From: Chloroflexota bacterium
GTDB lineage: Bacteria > Chloroflexota > Dormibacteria > Dormibacterales > Dormibacteraceae
Reading direction: 5' to 3'
Assembly: GCA_005880345.1 (NCBI GenBank)
Contig: VBGE01000111.1
Coordinates: forward strand, 1-8,946
Length of the DNA stretch: 8,946 bases
Shown here: in pieces, positions 1-5,727 of the stretch
Layout of the letters: the number at the start of each line of letters is the position of its first letter
Position numbering within the stretch: position 1 is the stretch's first letter
The notes under the pieces: model-generated
Database searches by the model: none
The model's input: only the letters and a program-made list of their open reading frames with translations
Told to the model about the DNA's origin: nothing
Position numbers and translations under genes: made by a program

Positions 1-1248
1 GCCGGCGATCGTGGCCAGCATGGCCAGGCCGAAGGCGCCGCCCACCTGCCCCGTCGTGTTGAGCAGTCCGGAGGCCAATCCCGCGTCACTGGGGGCGACG
101 TCTGCCATCGCGAGCATGGTGAGCGCCGGGAAGCACAGACCGCCGCCGAGACCGAGCAACGCCATGGGCAGCATCAGGTTGAGCGCGTAGGTCGGGTAGG
201 TAGGGCCGAAGGCCACCATGACCAGGGCGCCGCCGGCGACCAGCAGGCCGCAGAGCATCATCGCGTACGGACCGAAGCGGCCGATGAGCTGCGCTGAGAA
301 GCGGATGGAGAACAGCGCCATGACGATGGCCACCGGCAGGAAGGCGAGGCCGAGCGCCATCGGGCCGTAGCCCAGCACGCGCTCCATGTCGAGCGAGCCG
401 AGGAAGAAGAAGCCAAGGAAGGAGATGGACATGAGTCCCTGCGCCAGGTTCGCGCCGGAAACCAGCCGGGACCGGAAGAGGCGGAGGGGCAGGATGGGGT
501 TGCGGCCGCGTGCCTGGCGGACGACGAACGCGGCGAGCAGCGCGCCGGTGACGAGGGCAAGGACCAGCGTGCGCGTCGAGACCAGGCCGTGGTCGGAGGT
601 CTGCACGATCGTGTAAACGCCGAGCATCAGCGCTCCGGTGACGGTGAGCGCGCCCGGCACGTCGGCGCCCTGGCCAAGTCCGATGCCCCTGTCGTTGTCG
701 ATCAGTCGGGCAGCCGCGATCGCCGTGGCGACGCCGATGGGCAGGTTGACGAAGAAGATCCAGTGCCAGCTGACGGCCTGCGTGATGAGCCCGCCCGCGA
801 TCAATCCGACTGCGGCCCCGGCTGACGCGACGAAGCTGAAGATGCCGAATGCCTTCGCACGCTCGAGCGGCTCGGGGAACATGGTCACGATCATTGCCAG
901 GATCACGGCGGAGCTGACCGCCCCGCCGATGCCCTGGATGAACCGCGCGACGACCAGCACCGGCTGGGCGAAGCTGAGGCCGCACACGACCGAGGCAGCG
1001 GTGAAGATGGCCAGACCGGCCAGGAACACTTTCTTGCGCCCGACCAGGTCACCGACGCGCCCGGCGAGCAACAGGAGTCCCCCGAACGCGATCAAGTAGG
1101 CGTTGATGACCCACGCCAGGCCCGAGGCCGAGAAGCCGAGGTCCTTCTGGATCGAGGGCAGGGCGACGTTGACGATCGTCATGTCGACGACGATCAGGAG
1201 GAATCCGGTGCACAGGACGATCAGCGAGAGCCAGCGTGAATTCTTCAT
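1..1248 (-). CDS. DHA2-family MFS drug:proton antiporter (EmrB/QacA type), 3' end outside window
   Basis: Inner-membrane efflux pump expected to export hydrophobic drugs or metabolites in exchange for protons. The frame is open without a stop from ATG 1248 to the left edge (416 codons), so it is partial; 14-helix DHA2 transporters usually have about 470-530 residues, so roughly 50-100 are missing. Visible marks: helix 1 with the DHA2 motif containing Asp22 (IVVDMTIVNVALPSI), a helix 2-3 loop motif A (GRVGDLVGRKK, residues 62-72), helix 4 with ARFIQGIGGA, and a helix 5 motif C-like stretch rich in Gly/Ala (SAGAAVGLIAGG) followed by WHWIFFVNLPIG, very typical of this family. ATG 1248 puts helix 1 at the normal distance from the N-terminus; an in-frame TGA lies about 36 nt upstream. 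No strong Shine-Dalgarno is visible. The dyad at 1275-1303 lies 27 nt upstream and may be its operator. Substrate cannot be read from sequence. Confidence 0.95.
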   Translation of the reverse strand, partial: MKNSRWLSLIVLCTGFLLIVVDMTIVNVALPSIQKDLGFSASGLAWVINAYLIAFGGLLLLAGRVGDLVGRKKVFLAGLAIFTAASVVCGLSFAQPVLVVARFIQGIGGAVSSAVILAMIVTMFPEPLERAKAFGIFSFVASAGAAVGLIAGGLITQAVSWHWIFFVNLPIGVATAIAAARLIDNDRGIGLGQGADVPGALTVTGALMLGVYTIVQTSDHGLVSTRTLVLALVTGALLAAFVVRQARGRNPILPLRLFRSRLVSGANLAQGLMSISFLGFFFLGSLDMERVLGYGPMALGLAFLPVAIVMALFSIRFSAQLIGRFGPYAMMLCGLLVAGGALVMVAFGPTYPTYALNLMLPMALLGLGGGLCFPALTMLAMADVAPSDAGLASGLLNTTGQVGGAFGLAMLATIAG

Positions 1249-1274
1249 GCCCGTTAAGACCTGCCTTGCTTCCA

Positions 1275-1303
1275 AAACTCATCGGCGTGCAACCGATGAG
1301 TTT
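1275..1303. promoter_or_regulatory. perfect 11-bp inverted repeat, candidate operator
   Basis: AAACTCATCGG (1275-1285), 7-nt spacer, CCGATGAGTTT (1293-1303), every base of the arms pairing. It lies in the 81-bp gap between the divergent efflux gene (start 1248) and STAS gene (start 1330). The right side also reads AACCGATGAGTT (1291-1302), itself roughly palindromic, as many TetR-family half-sites are. Dimeric repressors of the TetR or MarR families commonly bind such dyads before efflux genes. No such regulator is encoded in the window; it could be elsewhere. A hairpin in the efflux mRNA leader is the alternative. Confidence 0.6.
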
Positions 1304-1329
1304 CGGGCGGCTATTCCGTCTGAACTCTG

Positions 1330-1542
1330 ATGGCGACCGGGACTGTCATCCTCGACTGCAGCCCGATCCAGCACGCGAACCTGGGCGCGATCCAGTGGAT
1401 CACCAGGCGCACGCTGGACGCGAGGCGGCATGGTTTCCAGTGCCGTTTGCTCCACGTGAGGAGGGAGCTGCTGCAGCTGATCGCTTTCGCGGGCCTGGAG
1501 AGCGTCTTGCTCGTCGCCGCGGGCTTTCCGCCGCGGTCCTAG
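1330..1542 (+). CDS. short STAS-domain protein (anti-sigma-antagonist-like), N-terminally shortened
   Basis: A 70-aa protein resembling the second half of STAS domains: strand VILDCSP (residues 6-12), the turn and helix NLGAIQWITRRTLDARRHG (about 17-35), strand CRLLHV (38-43), then RRELLQLIAFAGLESVL (44-60), which matches the usual STAS ending. In partner-switching systems STAS antagonists bind anti-sigma kinases and are controlled by phosphorylation of a Ser in a DSSG-like turn. Here that turn reads HANLG with no Ser or Thr, so classical phospho-switching is unlikely. The first strands of a usual 95-110-aa STAS protein are missing: an in-frame TGA sits at 1321-1323, and I see no N-terminal half in another frame upstream. 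It may be a truncated gene or a minimal variant. Its TAG (1540-1542) overlaps the sigma-factor stop on the other strand. No clear promoter or ribosome site was found. Confidence 0.65.
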   Translation: MATGTVILDCSPIQHANLGAIQWITRRTLDARRHGFQCRLLHVRRELLQLIAFAGLESVLLVAAGFPPRS

Positions 1543-2522
1543 GCGTCGAGGTGCAGAGGAAGCCCGAAGAGCGGGAAGAGCCGCGCTGTGTCGAGGAAGA
1601 AAGTGAACTCGCCGATCCGCCCGTCCCCTGACAGCTCGAGCACCTGGAGCGCCCAGGGGTCGTAACCGCCGCTGGGGCTGGGCTTGTACTGGCCGAAGGT
1701 CGGCATCCCGTTGGCGCTCTCGGGCCGCAGGATGCGCGACCCCTTGCAGCCGATGCCTGGGCCGTACCACCACCGGAGGATGTCGTCGCGGCCGCTGAGC
1801 CACATGTCGTAAGGCGGCATCGACTGCTTCGCGTCTTCCTTGATCAGCGAGGTCAATGCGTCGATGTCGTACTGCTCGAACGCCGTCACATAGCGCTCGA
1901 GCATCGCCTTGTCAGACTCGCTGAGCAAATGCTCTCGCCCATCTTCCTCGGCGTTGCTCTTGGCGAGAGTCGCGCGTGCCCGCTGGAGCGCGCTGTTGAC
2001 GGACGCGACTGACGTGTCGAGCAGGTCGGCGACCTCGGACGCCTGCCAGTCGAGCACCTCGCGCAGGATCAGCACCGCACGCTGGCGGGCGGGCAGGTTC
2101 TGCAGCGCGGCGACGAACGCGAGGCGGATCGATTCGTTCGCGACGGCGACTTCGGCCGGGTCGCGCTCCGGTGCCACGAGGTGCAACGGGACCGGCTCGA
2201 GCCACGTGATCTCGGTCGGGATGTTGAGGTTGGCCTCGATTGGCTCGCAGGACGGGCCGAGGTCCATCGGCCTGGCGCGGCGCTCCTTGCCCTTCAGCAT
2301 GTCCAGGCACACGTTGGTCGCGATTCGGTAGAGCCAGGAGCGCATCGCCGAGCGGCCGGCGAACTGCTCGCGGTTGCGCCACGCCCGTACGAACGTGTCC
2401 TGCACCGCATCCTCGGCGTCGAAGGGCGAGGCCAGCATCCGGTAGCAATACGCGGTCAGCTCAGTGCGGTAGGTCTCGAGCTCCCCGAAGGCATGCTGCG
2501 CGGAGATGACGGGGCTCTGCAT
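1539..2522 (-). CDS. ECF sigma factor with C-terminal SnoaL-like domain (SigG/SigX5 type)
   Basis: RNA polymerase sigma factor of 327 residues. Region 2 spans about residues 17-80, with region 2.2 as DAEDAVQDTFVRAWRNREQF (35-54) and the -10-recognition/melting part SWLYRIATNVCLDML (62-76). Region 4 spans about 131-187, with NLPARQRAVLILREVLDW and a helix-turn-helix VADLLDTSVASVNSALQRAR. A third domain, about 203-322, has the look of a SnoaL/NTF2-like fold (MLERYVTAFEQYDIDALTSLI, then aromatic-rich strands). This three-part build and length match the family containing mycobacterial SigG and the TIGR02960 SigX5 group. In related ECFs with such tails (ECF41) the extra domain can replace or supplement an anti-sigma factor; that is family knowledge, not shown here. 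No membrane anti-sigma gene adjoins it. ATG 2522 is supported by TACAAT 7 nt upstream. Target genes are unknown. Confidence 0.93.
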   Translation of the reverse strand: MQSPVISAQHAFGELETYRTELTAYCYRMLASPFDAEDAVQDTFVRAWRNREQFAGRSAMRSWLYRIATNVCLDMLKGKERRARPMDLGPSCEPIEANLNIPTEITWLEPVPLHLVAPERDPAEVAVANESIRLAFVAALQNLPARQRAVLILREVLDWQASEVADLLDTSVASVNSALQRARATLAKSNAEEDGREHLLSESDKAMLERYVTAFEQYDIDALTSLIKEDAKQSMPPYDMWLSGRDDILRWWYGPGIGCKGSRILRPESANGMPTFGQYKPSPSGGYDPWALQVLELSGDGRIGEFTFFLDTARLFPLFGLPLHLDA

Positions 2523-2529
2523 CCACCCG

Positions 2530-2535
2530 ATTGTA
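2530..2535 (-). promoter_or_regulatory. -10-like TACAAT, leaderless promoter of the sigma gene
   Basis: TACAAT on the minus strand ends 7 nt before ATG 2522, so transcription would begin at or within about two bases of the start codon. No convincing -35 element was found. A 6-bp dyad (2536-2553) abuts it upstream. Confidence 0.6.
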
Positions 2536-2553
2536 GACGGCGGCTAGGCCGTC
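2536..2553. repeat. 6-bp inverted repeat abutting the sigma-gene -10 box
   Basis: GACGGC (2536-2541), 6-nt spacer, GCCGTC (2548-2553). It spans the stop codon (2544-2546) of the upstream 75-aa gene and directly abuts TACAAT. It could be an operator over the -10/-35 interval. A terminator for the 75-aa gene is less likely, since no T-run follows on the minus strand. Confidence 0.4.
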
Positions 2554-2771
2554 TCGACCCGGCCGCCAGGCGCCGGCCCGGGCTGATCGCCGAGCCACAC
2601 CATGCCGCAGTTGAACGCGTGCTCGACCGTCTCGTGGTCGTGCAAGCACTGCCACTTGCGCTCGCGGAATTGATCGCCCTCTTCGTACGCCTCGGCTTTG
2701 TAGATGATCCTGGGCACTGGACCCCTGCCAGGCTTGCCATGGGAGGCCATGATCCGGATCTTGAAGGCCAC
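2544..2771 (-). CDS. unrecognised 75-aa protein with a Cys/His cluster
   Basis: I do not recognise this family. The protein opens with a probable beta strand (FKIRIMASHG), followed by IIYKAEAYEEGDQF and a central block WQCLHDHETVEHAFNCG (residues 40-56) in which Cys42, His44, His46, His51 and Cys55 could bind a metal such as zinc. The end (about 62-75) is Gly/Pro-rich and probably disordered. No signal peptide or membrane segment is seen. GTG 2771 was chosen because it keeps the first strand and has TAGGGT 6 nt upstream; ATG 2750 is the alternative. Between CsaA (stop 2824) and the sigma gene (start 2522), all on the minus strand, it could be partly co-transcribed with either. The absence of stops, amphipathic patterning and promoter match argue that it is real. 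Confidence 0.65.
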   Translation of the reverse strand: MAFKIRIMASHGKPGRGPVPRIIYKAEAYEEGDQFRERKWQCLHDHETVEHAFNCGMVWLGDQPGPAPGGRVETA

Positions 2772-2777
2772 TGCGGA

Positions 2778-2783
2778 ACCCTA
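2778..2783 (-). promoter_or_regulatory. -10-like TAGGGT, leaderless promoter of the 75-aa gene
   Basis: TAGGGT on the minus strand ends 6 nt before GTG 2771, the spacing expected when transcription starts on the G of the start codon. One base upstream lies a perfect 10-bp palindrome, CCGCCGGCGG (2785-2794), a possible operator. The rest of the 52-bp gap to csaA shows nothing recognisable. Confidence 0.5.
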
Positions 2784-2823
2784 GCCGCCGGCGGTGAGGG
2801 GTGTCATCGTTCATTTGCAGTAG

Positions 2824-3156
2824 TCAGGTGATAGGGCTGCCGAGGTCTGCCTCGGGGTCGGGGCGGAGCAAGTTCAACCTGCCGTTTTCGGCTGTGGCGG
2901 CCAGGACCAGGACCTCGGAATTGACGCCTGCGACCCGGCGAGGCGGGAAGTTCACGACGCAGACCACCTGGGTGTTCAGCAGGTCGGCCGGCTCGTAGTC
3001 CGTCTGGAGGGCGGCGACCGACTGGCGCATACCGAGCGGGCCGAGGTCGATGGTGAGACGAAACGAGGGCTTGCGAGCGCCGGCCACGACCTTTACGTCA
3101 ACGATCCTGCCCACGCGTATGTCCAGCTTCTGGAAGTCCTCGATCGTGGCGGTCAT
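2824..3156 (-). CDS. csaA: CsaA, tRNA-binding-fold (OB-fold) secretion chaperone
   Basis: A stand-alone EMAP-II/tRNA-binding OB-fold protein of the CsaA family, known in Bacillus as a dimeric cytoplasmic chaperone that binds preproteins and SecA. At 110 residues it has the normal family length. Diagnostic stretches: DFQKLDIRVGRI (7-18), GARKPSFRLTIDLG (26-39), then VVNFPPRRVAGVNSEVLVLA (67-86) and LLRPDPEADLGSPI at the end; all are classical CsaA blocks. The start is set at ATG 3156 because CsaA proteins begin with a few residues and then the DF..LDIRVG block, and because TAGGCT lies 8 nt upstream. The frame stays open to another possible start at 3183, which would add nine atypical residues. 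It is divergent from the broken zinc-finger gene, with a 69-bp gap, and lies 52 bp from the next gene on its strand. Confidence 0.93.
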   Translation of the reverse strand: MTATIEDFQKLDIRVGRIVDVKVVAGARKPSFRLTIDLGPLGMRQSVAALQTDYEPADLLNTQVVCVVNFPPRRVAGVNSEVLVLAATAENGRLNLLRPDPEADLGSPIT

Positions 3157-3164
3157 CGGACGCG

Positions 3165-3170
3165 AGCCTA
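3165..3170 (-). promoter_or_regulatory. -10-like TAGGCT, leaderless promoter of csaA
   Basis: TAGGCT on the minus strand ends 8 nt before ATG 3156, giving a leader of about 0-2 nt. It sits inside a short dyad, GCGAG (3162-3166) and CTCGC (3177-3181). No purine-rich ribosome site lies between it and the ATG. Confidence 0.5.
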
Positions 3171-3213
3171 CAGCCTCTCGCACCTTGCTTTACTGGATGG
3201 GCGCGACGGCGCG

Positions 3214-3219
3214 TAACGT
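3214..3219 (+). promoter_or_regulatory. -10-like TAACGT upstream of the broken zinc-finger gene
   Basis: TAACGT ends 6 nt before ATG 3226. Its survival ahead of a frameshifted gene suggests the disruption is recent or artefactual. It is divergent from the csaA promoter, with 43 bp between the two hexamers. Confidence 0.45.
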
Positions 3220-3225
3220 GAAGGC

Positions 3226-3497
3226 ATGAGCCAGATGGGGCAGTGCAATCACCTCGACATGATCCGCGACGTCACTCCATCGGCTGATGGGACTGCCTGC
3301 GCATCGGCGCTTCGTGGGTCCACCTTCGCATGTGCATGACGTGCGGTCACGTCGGGTGCTGCGACTCTTCGCCGAACCGTCACGCCACCAAGCACTTCAA
3401 GGCGACCGGGCATCCGATCATTGAATCCCTGGAGCCCGGCGAAGACTGGATGTGGTGCTACGTCGATGAGGTTCTGCTGCCCGCCGCCGCAGCCTAG
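3226..3497 (+). pseudogene. UBP-type zinc-finger protein gene, broken by an apparent 7-nt deletion
   Basis: Two frames together encode one small zf-UBP protein, a type common in actinobacteria and of unknown role. From ATG 3226 the first frame reads MSQMGQCNHLDMIRDV and on to SADG, then goes out of frame and stops at 3337-3339. From about 3291 the second frame reads DCLRIGASWVHLRMCMTCGH, then GCCDSSPNRHATKHF, GHPIIESLEPGEDWMWCYVD and ends at TAG 3495-3497. The family consensus at the join is roughly ADG-C-E-D/E-C-L, so the gap corresponds to seven missing bases, including the first Cys of the CxxC zinc pair. In the second frame a TGA at 3285-3287 blocks upstream reading. All other Cys/His ligands are intact and the remaining sequence is very conserved. 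Either a recent inactivation or a sequence/assembly error would explain this. If restored, the product would be about 92 residues. Confidence 0.85.
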
Positions 3498-3707
3498 TCC
3501 GCCTTAGCCGGGACCAGCTCCAGGACGACGATGCCCTTGCCGAACCGCTTGAGATCGACCAGGTCGAGCGCGAGCCGGCCTTCGCCGTTCGCGAACAGCC
3601 GCGGACCCGGTCCGAGCACGATGGGGTGGGTGGCAACCAGTCTCATCTCATCCTCCAGAACCTTGCTGTTTGAGTAGACGGTCCAGGGAGCCGGAACTCA
3701 TCGCGGC
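3494..3707 (-). pseudogene. 3' remnant of a RibD_C/dihydrofolate-reductase-family gene, with a frameshift
   Basis: Only the last third of the gene is present. The downstream frame reads LEDEMRLVATHPIVLGPGPR, then LFANG, then LDLVDLKRFGKGIVVLELVP before TAG (3494-3496), matching the end of the RibD C-terminal/DHFR-like domain, where DEhRL-PvvLGsGkRLF and a final strand ending in P are typical. The preceding segment, MSSGSLDRLLKQQG (3660-3701), matches the family's GS-L-R-LL helix but is in another frame; one extra base near 3659-3660 explains the shift. Homology fades beyond about 3707-3719, and the NADPH/substrate half (about 110 residues) is absent, because ftsH lies there instead. ATG 3646 preceded by GGAGG could start a 50-aa fragment, but those bases are conserved codons. 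It converges on the broken zinc-finger gene, sharing CTAG at 3494-3497. Confidence 0.78.
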
Positions 3708-3725
3708 ACGGTTCCTGGGACGGAC

Positions 3726-3731
3726 TACCAT
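3726..3731 (+). promoter_or_regulatory. -10-like TACCAT, leaderless promoter of ftsH
   Basis: TACCAT ends 7 nt before ATG 3739, with no purine-rich ribosome site between. The hexamer lies just beyond the truncated end of the DHFR-family remnant. No -35 match was found. Confidence 0.55.
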
Positions 3732-3738
3732 CACCTGA

Positions 3739-5715
3739 ATGGCCCAGGCCCCCCCGCCGGCCCCTGGGAGACAGGCGCCGCCTCCCTCACCACCGAAACG
3801 GCCCGACATGCTTGCGCCCATGCGCACGCTGCGCTTCTGGGTCACGATCGGGATCCTGTTCGCAGCCAACATCCTGATCAGCAACCTGCTGTTCTCGGCC
3901 GGCCAGGCACCCACTGTGACCATCTCATACAACACGTTTCTGTCCCAGCTCAACGAGGGCAACGTGACCAGCATCACGAGCACAGGCGAGTCGATCACCG
4001 GCACGACGAAGAAGGCGGTGACGGACTCGTCCGGCAGTCCCAGCTCGACCAAATTCCAGACCCAGCGCCCCGCTTTCGCGACCGACGACATCGAGGCGAT
4101 CGCCCTGAAGAACAACGTCACCATGAATGCCAAGGATCCCAACGCGTCGACGCCGTTGTGGGAGACGTTGCTGTTCAGCTTCGGGCCCACGATCGCGCTG
4201 GTCGCCGTGTTCCTTTACCTTTCGCGCCGCGCCGCCGGATCGGGAGCGGGCGGCATTCTCGGTTCGTTCGGCCAGAGCCGGGCGCGCCTGTACAACCCGG
4301 AGCAGCCATCGGCGACCTTCGAGGACGTCGCCGGCATCGACGAGGTGAAGGCCGAACTGCAGGAGGTGGTGGACTTCCTGCGGCAGCCGCAGAAGTATCA
4401 GCGCCTCGGCGGCTCCGTGCCGAAAGGCGTGCTGCTGATCGGCGCTCCCGGCACCGGCAAGACGCTGCTCGCGCGAGCTGTGGCGGGCGAAGCCAAGGTG
4501 CCCTTCTTCAGCATCTCCGCCTCGGAGTTCGTGGAGGCGATCGTCGGTGTCGGGGCGTCGCGCGTGCGAGACCTGTTCGCCAAGGCCAAGGCGGCCGCTC
4601 CCGCGATCATCTTCATCGACGAGCTCGACGCGATCGGTCGCAACCGCTCGGCCGGGATCCGGTTAGGGGGAAACGACGAGCAGGAGCAGACCCTCAACCA
4701 GATCCTCACCGAGATGGACGGCTTCGACACGCGCGAGGGCGTGATCGTCCTGGCGGCCACGAACCGCGCCGACGTGCTCGACCCCGCGCTGCTTCGCGCT
4801 GGACGTTTCGACCGCCGCATCACTGTGCAGCCGCCCGACCGGCGCGGCCGCGCAGCAATCCTGCGCATCCACACGCGCAACGTCCCGCTGGCTCCGGACG
4901 TCGATCTTGATGACATCGCCGGACAGACGCCGGGGCTCGTGGGCGCGGACCTGCGCAACATCGTCAACGAGGCCGCGCTGGGCGCCGCTCGCAAGGGCGA
5001 GACTCAGGTCACGATGGCGGACTTCGGCGAGGCGATCGAGAGGACGCTGCTGGGCACAGAGCGCAAGCTGCTGCTGACCGACAAGGACCGCGAACGCATC
5101 GCGTACCACGAGTCGGGCCACGCGCTCCTCGGCCTGCTCGTCCCCGGCGCGGACCCTGTCAAGAAGGTGACGATCATCCCGCGCGGCCAGGCGCTCGGCG
5201 TGACGCTGCAGAGCCCGATTGACGACCGCTTCAACTACGGCGAGGATTACCTGCGGGCGCGGCTCGTAGGCGCGCTGGGTGGGCGCGCCGCGGAGCGCGT
5301 CGTGTACGGCATCGTGACCACGGGTGCCGAAAGTGACCTGCTGCAGGTGACCCGGATTGCGCGCGAGATGGTGGTGCGCTGGGGCATGAGTCCCAAGGTC
5401 GGCCCGCTCAACTTCAGCGACGACGAGGGTGGCATGTTCGCGCAGAGGCCCTACAGCGATGCGACGGCGCAGCTGATCGACGACGAGGTTCGGCGGATCG
5501 CTGAAGAATGCCAGGCGGACGCGGAGCGATTGCTGAGCGAGCACCGCGCCCAGCTCGACGCCCTCGCGCACGCTCTCCTGAAGGACGACTCGCTGGACGA
5601 GGCCGAGATCCTGCAGGTCACCGGGATCAAGGCGCAGAACGACTCGCAGGGGGTCGCGCCCCGCGCCGCGGCGACGTCGGTGGTTCGCCCCTCTGGTGCG
5701 GGCATCAGGTCCTGA
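3739..5715 (+). CDS. ftsH: FtsH, membrane-bound ATP-dependent zinc metalloprotease
   Basis: Hexameric inner-membrane AAA+ protease that extracts and degrades misfolded membrane proteins and some short-lived cytosolic regulators. At 658 residues it is full length. Order: proline-rich cytosolic tail (1-23), membrane helix 1 (about 33-53), extracytoplasmic domain (about 54-140), helix 2 (about 143-161), AAA module, peptidase. The AAA module has Walker A GAPGTGKT (235-242), pore loop [12 protein letters not shown] (264-275), Walker B IIFIDELD (290-297) and the second region of homology with arginine fingers near RAGRFDRR (353-360). The peptidase has HESGH (457-461) as the zinc site and Asp533 in TTGAESD as the likely third ligand. 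All catalytic residues are present. ATG 3739 is supported by TACCAT 7 nt upstream; Met24 and Met28 are alternatives that would remove the Pro-rich tail. It converges with the hybrid-kinase gene, 12 bp apart, leaving no room for a terminator. Confidence 0.98.
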   Translation: MAQAPPPAPGRQAPPPSPPKRPDMLAPMRTLRFWVTIGILFAANILISNLLFSAGQAPTVTISYNTFLSQLNEGNVTSITSTGESITGTTKKAVTDSSGSPSSTKFQTQRPAFATDDIEAIALKNNVTMNAKDPNASTPLWETLLFSFGPTIALVAVFLYLSRRAAGSGAGGILGSFGQSRARLYNPEQPSATFEDVAGIDEVKAELQEVVDFLRQPQKYQRLGGSVPKGVLLIGAPGTGKTLLARAVAGEAKVPFFSISASEFVEAIVGVGASRVRDLFAKAKAAAPAIIFIDELDAIGRNRSAGIRLGGNDEQEQTLNQILTEMDGFDTREGVIVLAATNRADVLDPALLRAGRFDRRITVQPPDRRGRAAILRIHTRNVPLAPDVDLDDIAGQTPGLVGADLRNIVNEAALGAARKGETQVTMADFGEAIERTLLGTERKLLLTDKDRERIAYHESGHALLGLLVPGADPVKKVTIIPRGQALGVTLQSPIDDRFNYGEDYLRARLVGALGGRAAERVVYGIVTTGAESDLLQVTRIAREMVVRWGMSPKVGPLNFSDDEGGMFAQRPYSDATAQLIDDEVRRIAEECQADAERLLSEHRAQLDALAHALLKDDSLDEAEILQVTGIKAQNDSQGVAPRAAATSVVRPSGAGIRS

Positions 5716-5727
5716 GGCTTCAGTTCG

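Noticed and set aside
86..985. 299-codon minus-strand open frame
   Set aside because: Out of frame with the efflux-pump gene over the same bases; the product is Arg/Pro/Gly-rich without domains, typical of a high-GC shadow.
1275..1303. Dyad as a rho-independent terminator of the sigma gene
   Set aside because: It lies over 230 bp beyond the stop, the arms are only about half GC, and just four T residues are present at the end on the minus strand.
3644..3656. GGAGG five bases before ATG 3646 as a strong ribosome site
   Set aside because: The bases are codons of the conserved LEDEM segment of the DHFR-family domain, and the 50-aa product would lack the fold.
3648..4190. 180-codon minus-strand open frame opposite the start of ftsH
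   Set aside because: Most of it is an antisense shadow of ftsH. Only its last codons (below about 3707) belong to the DHFR-family remnant, and are reported there.
4663..5571. 302-codon minus-strand open frame opposite ftsH
   Set aside because: Antisense to the catalytic part of FtsH and has no recognisable domain; explained by GC-rich codon usage.
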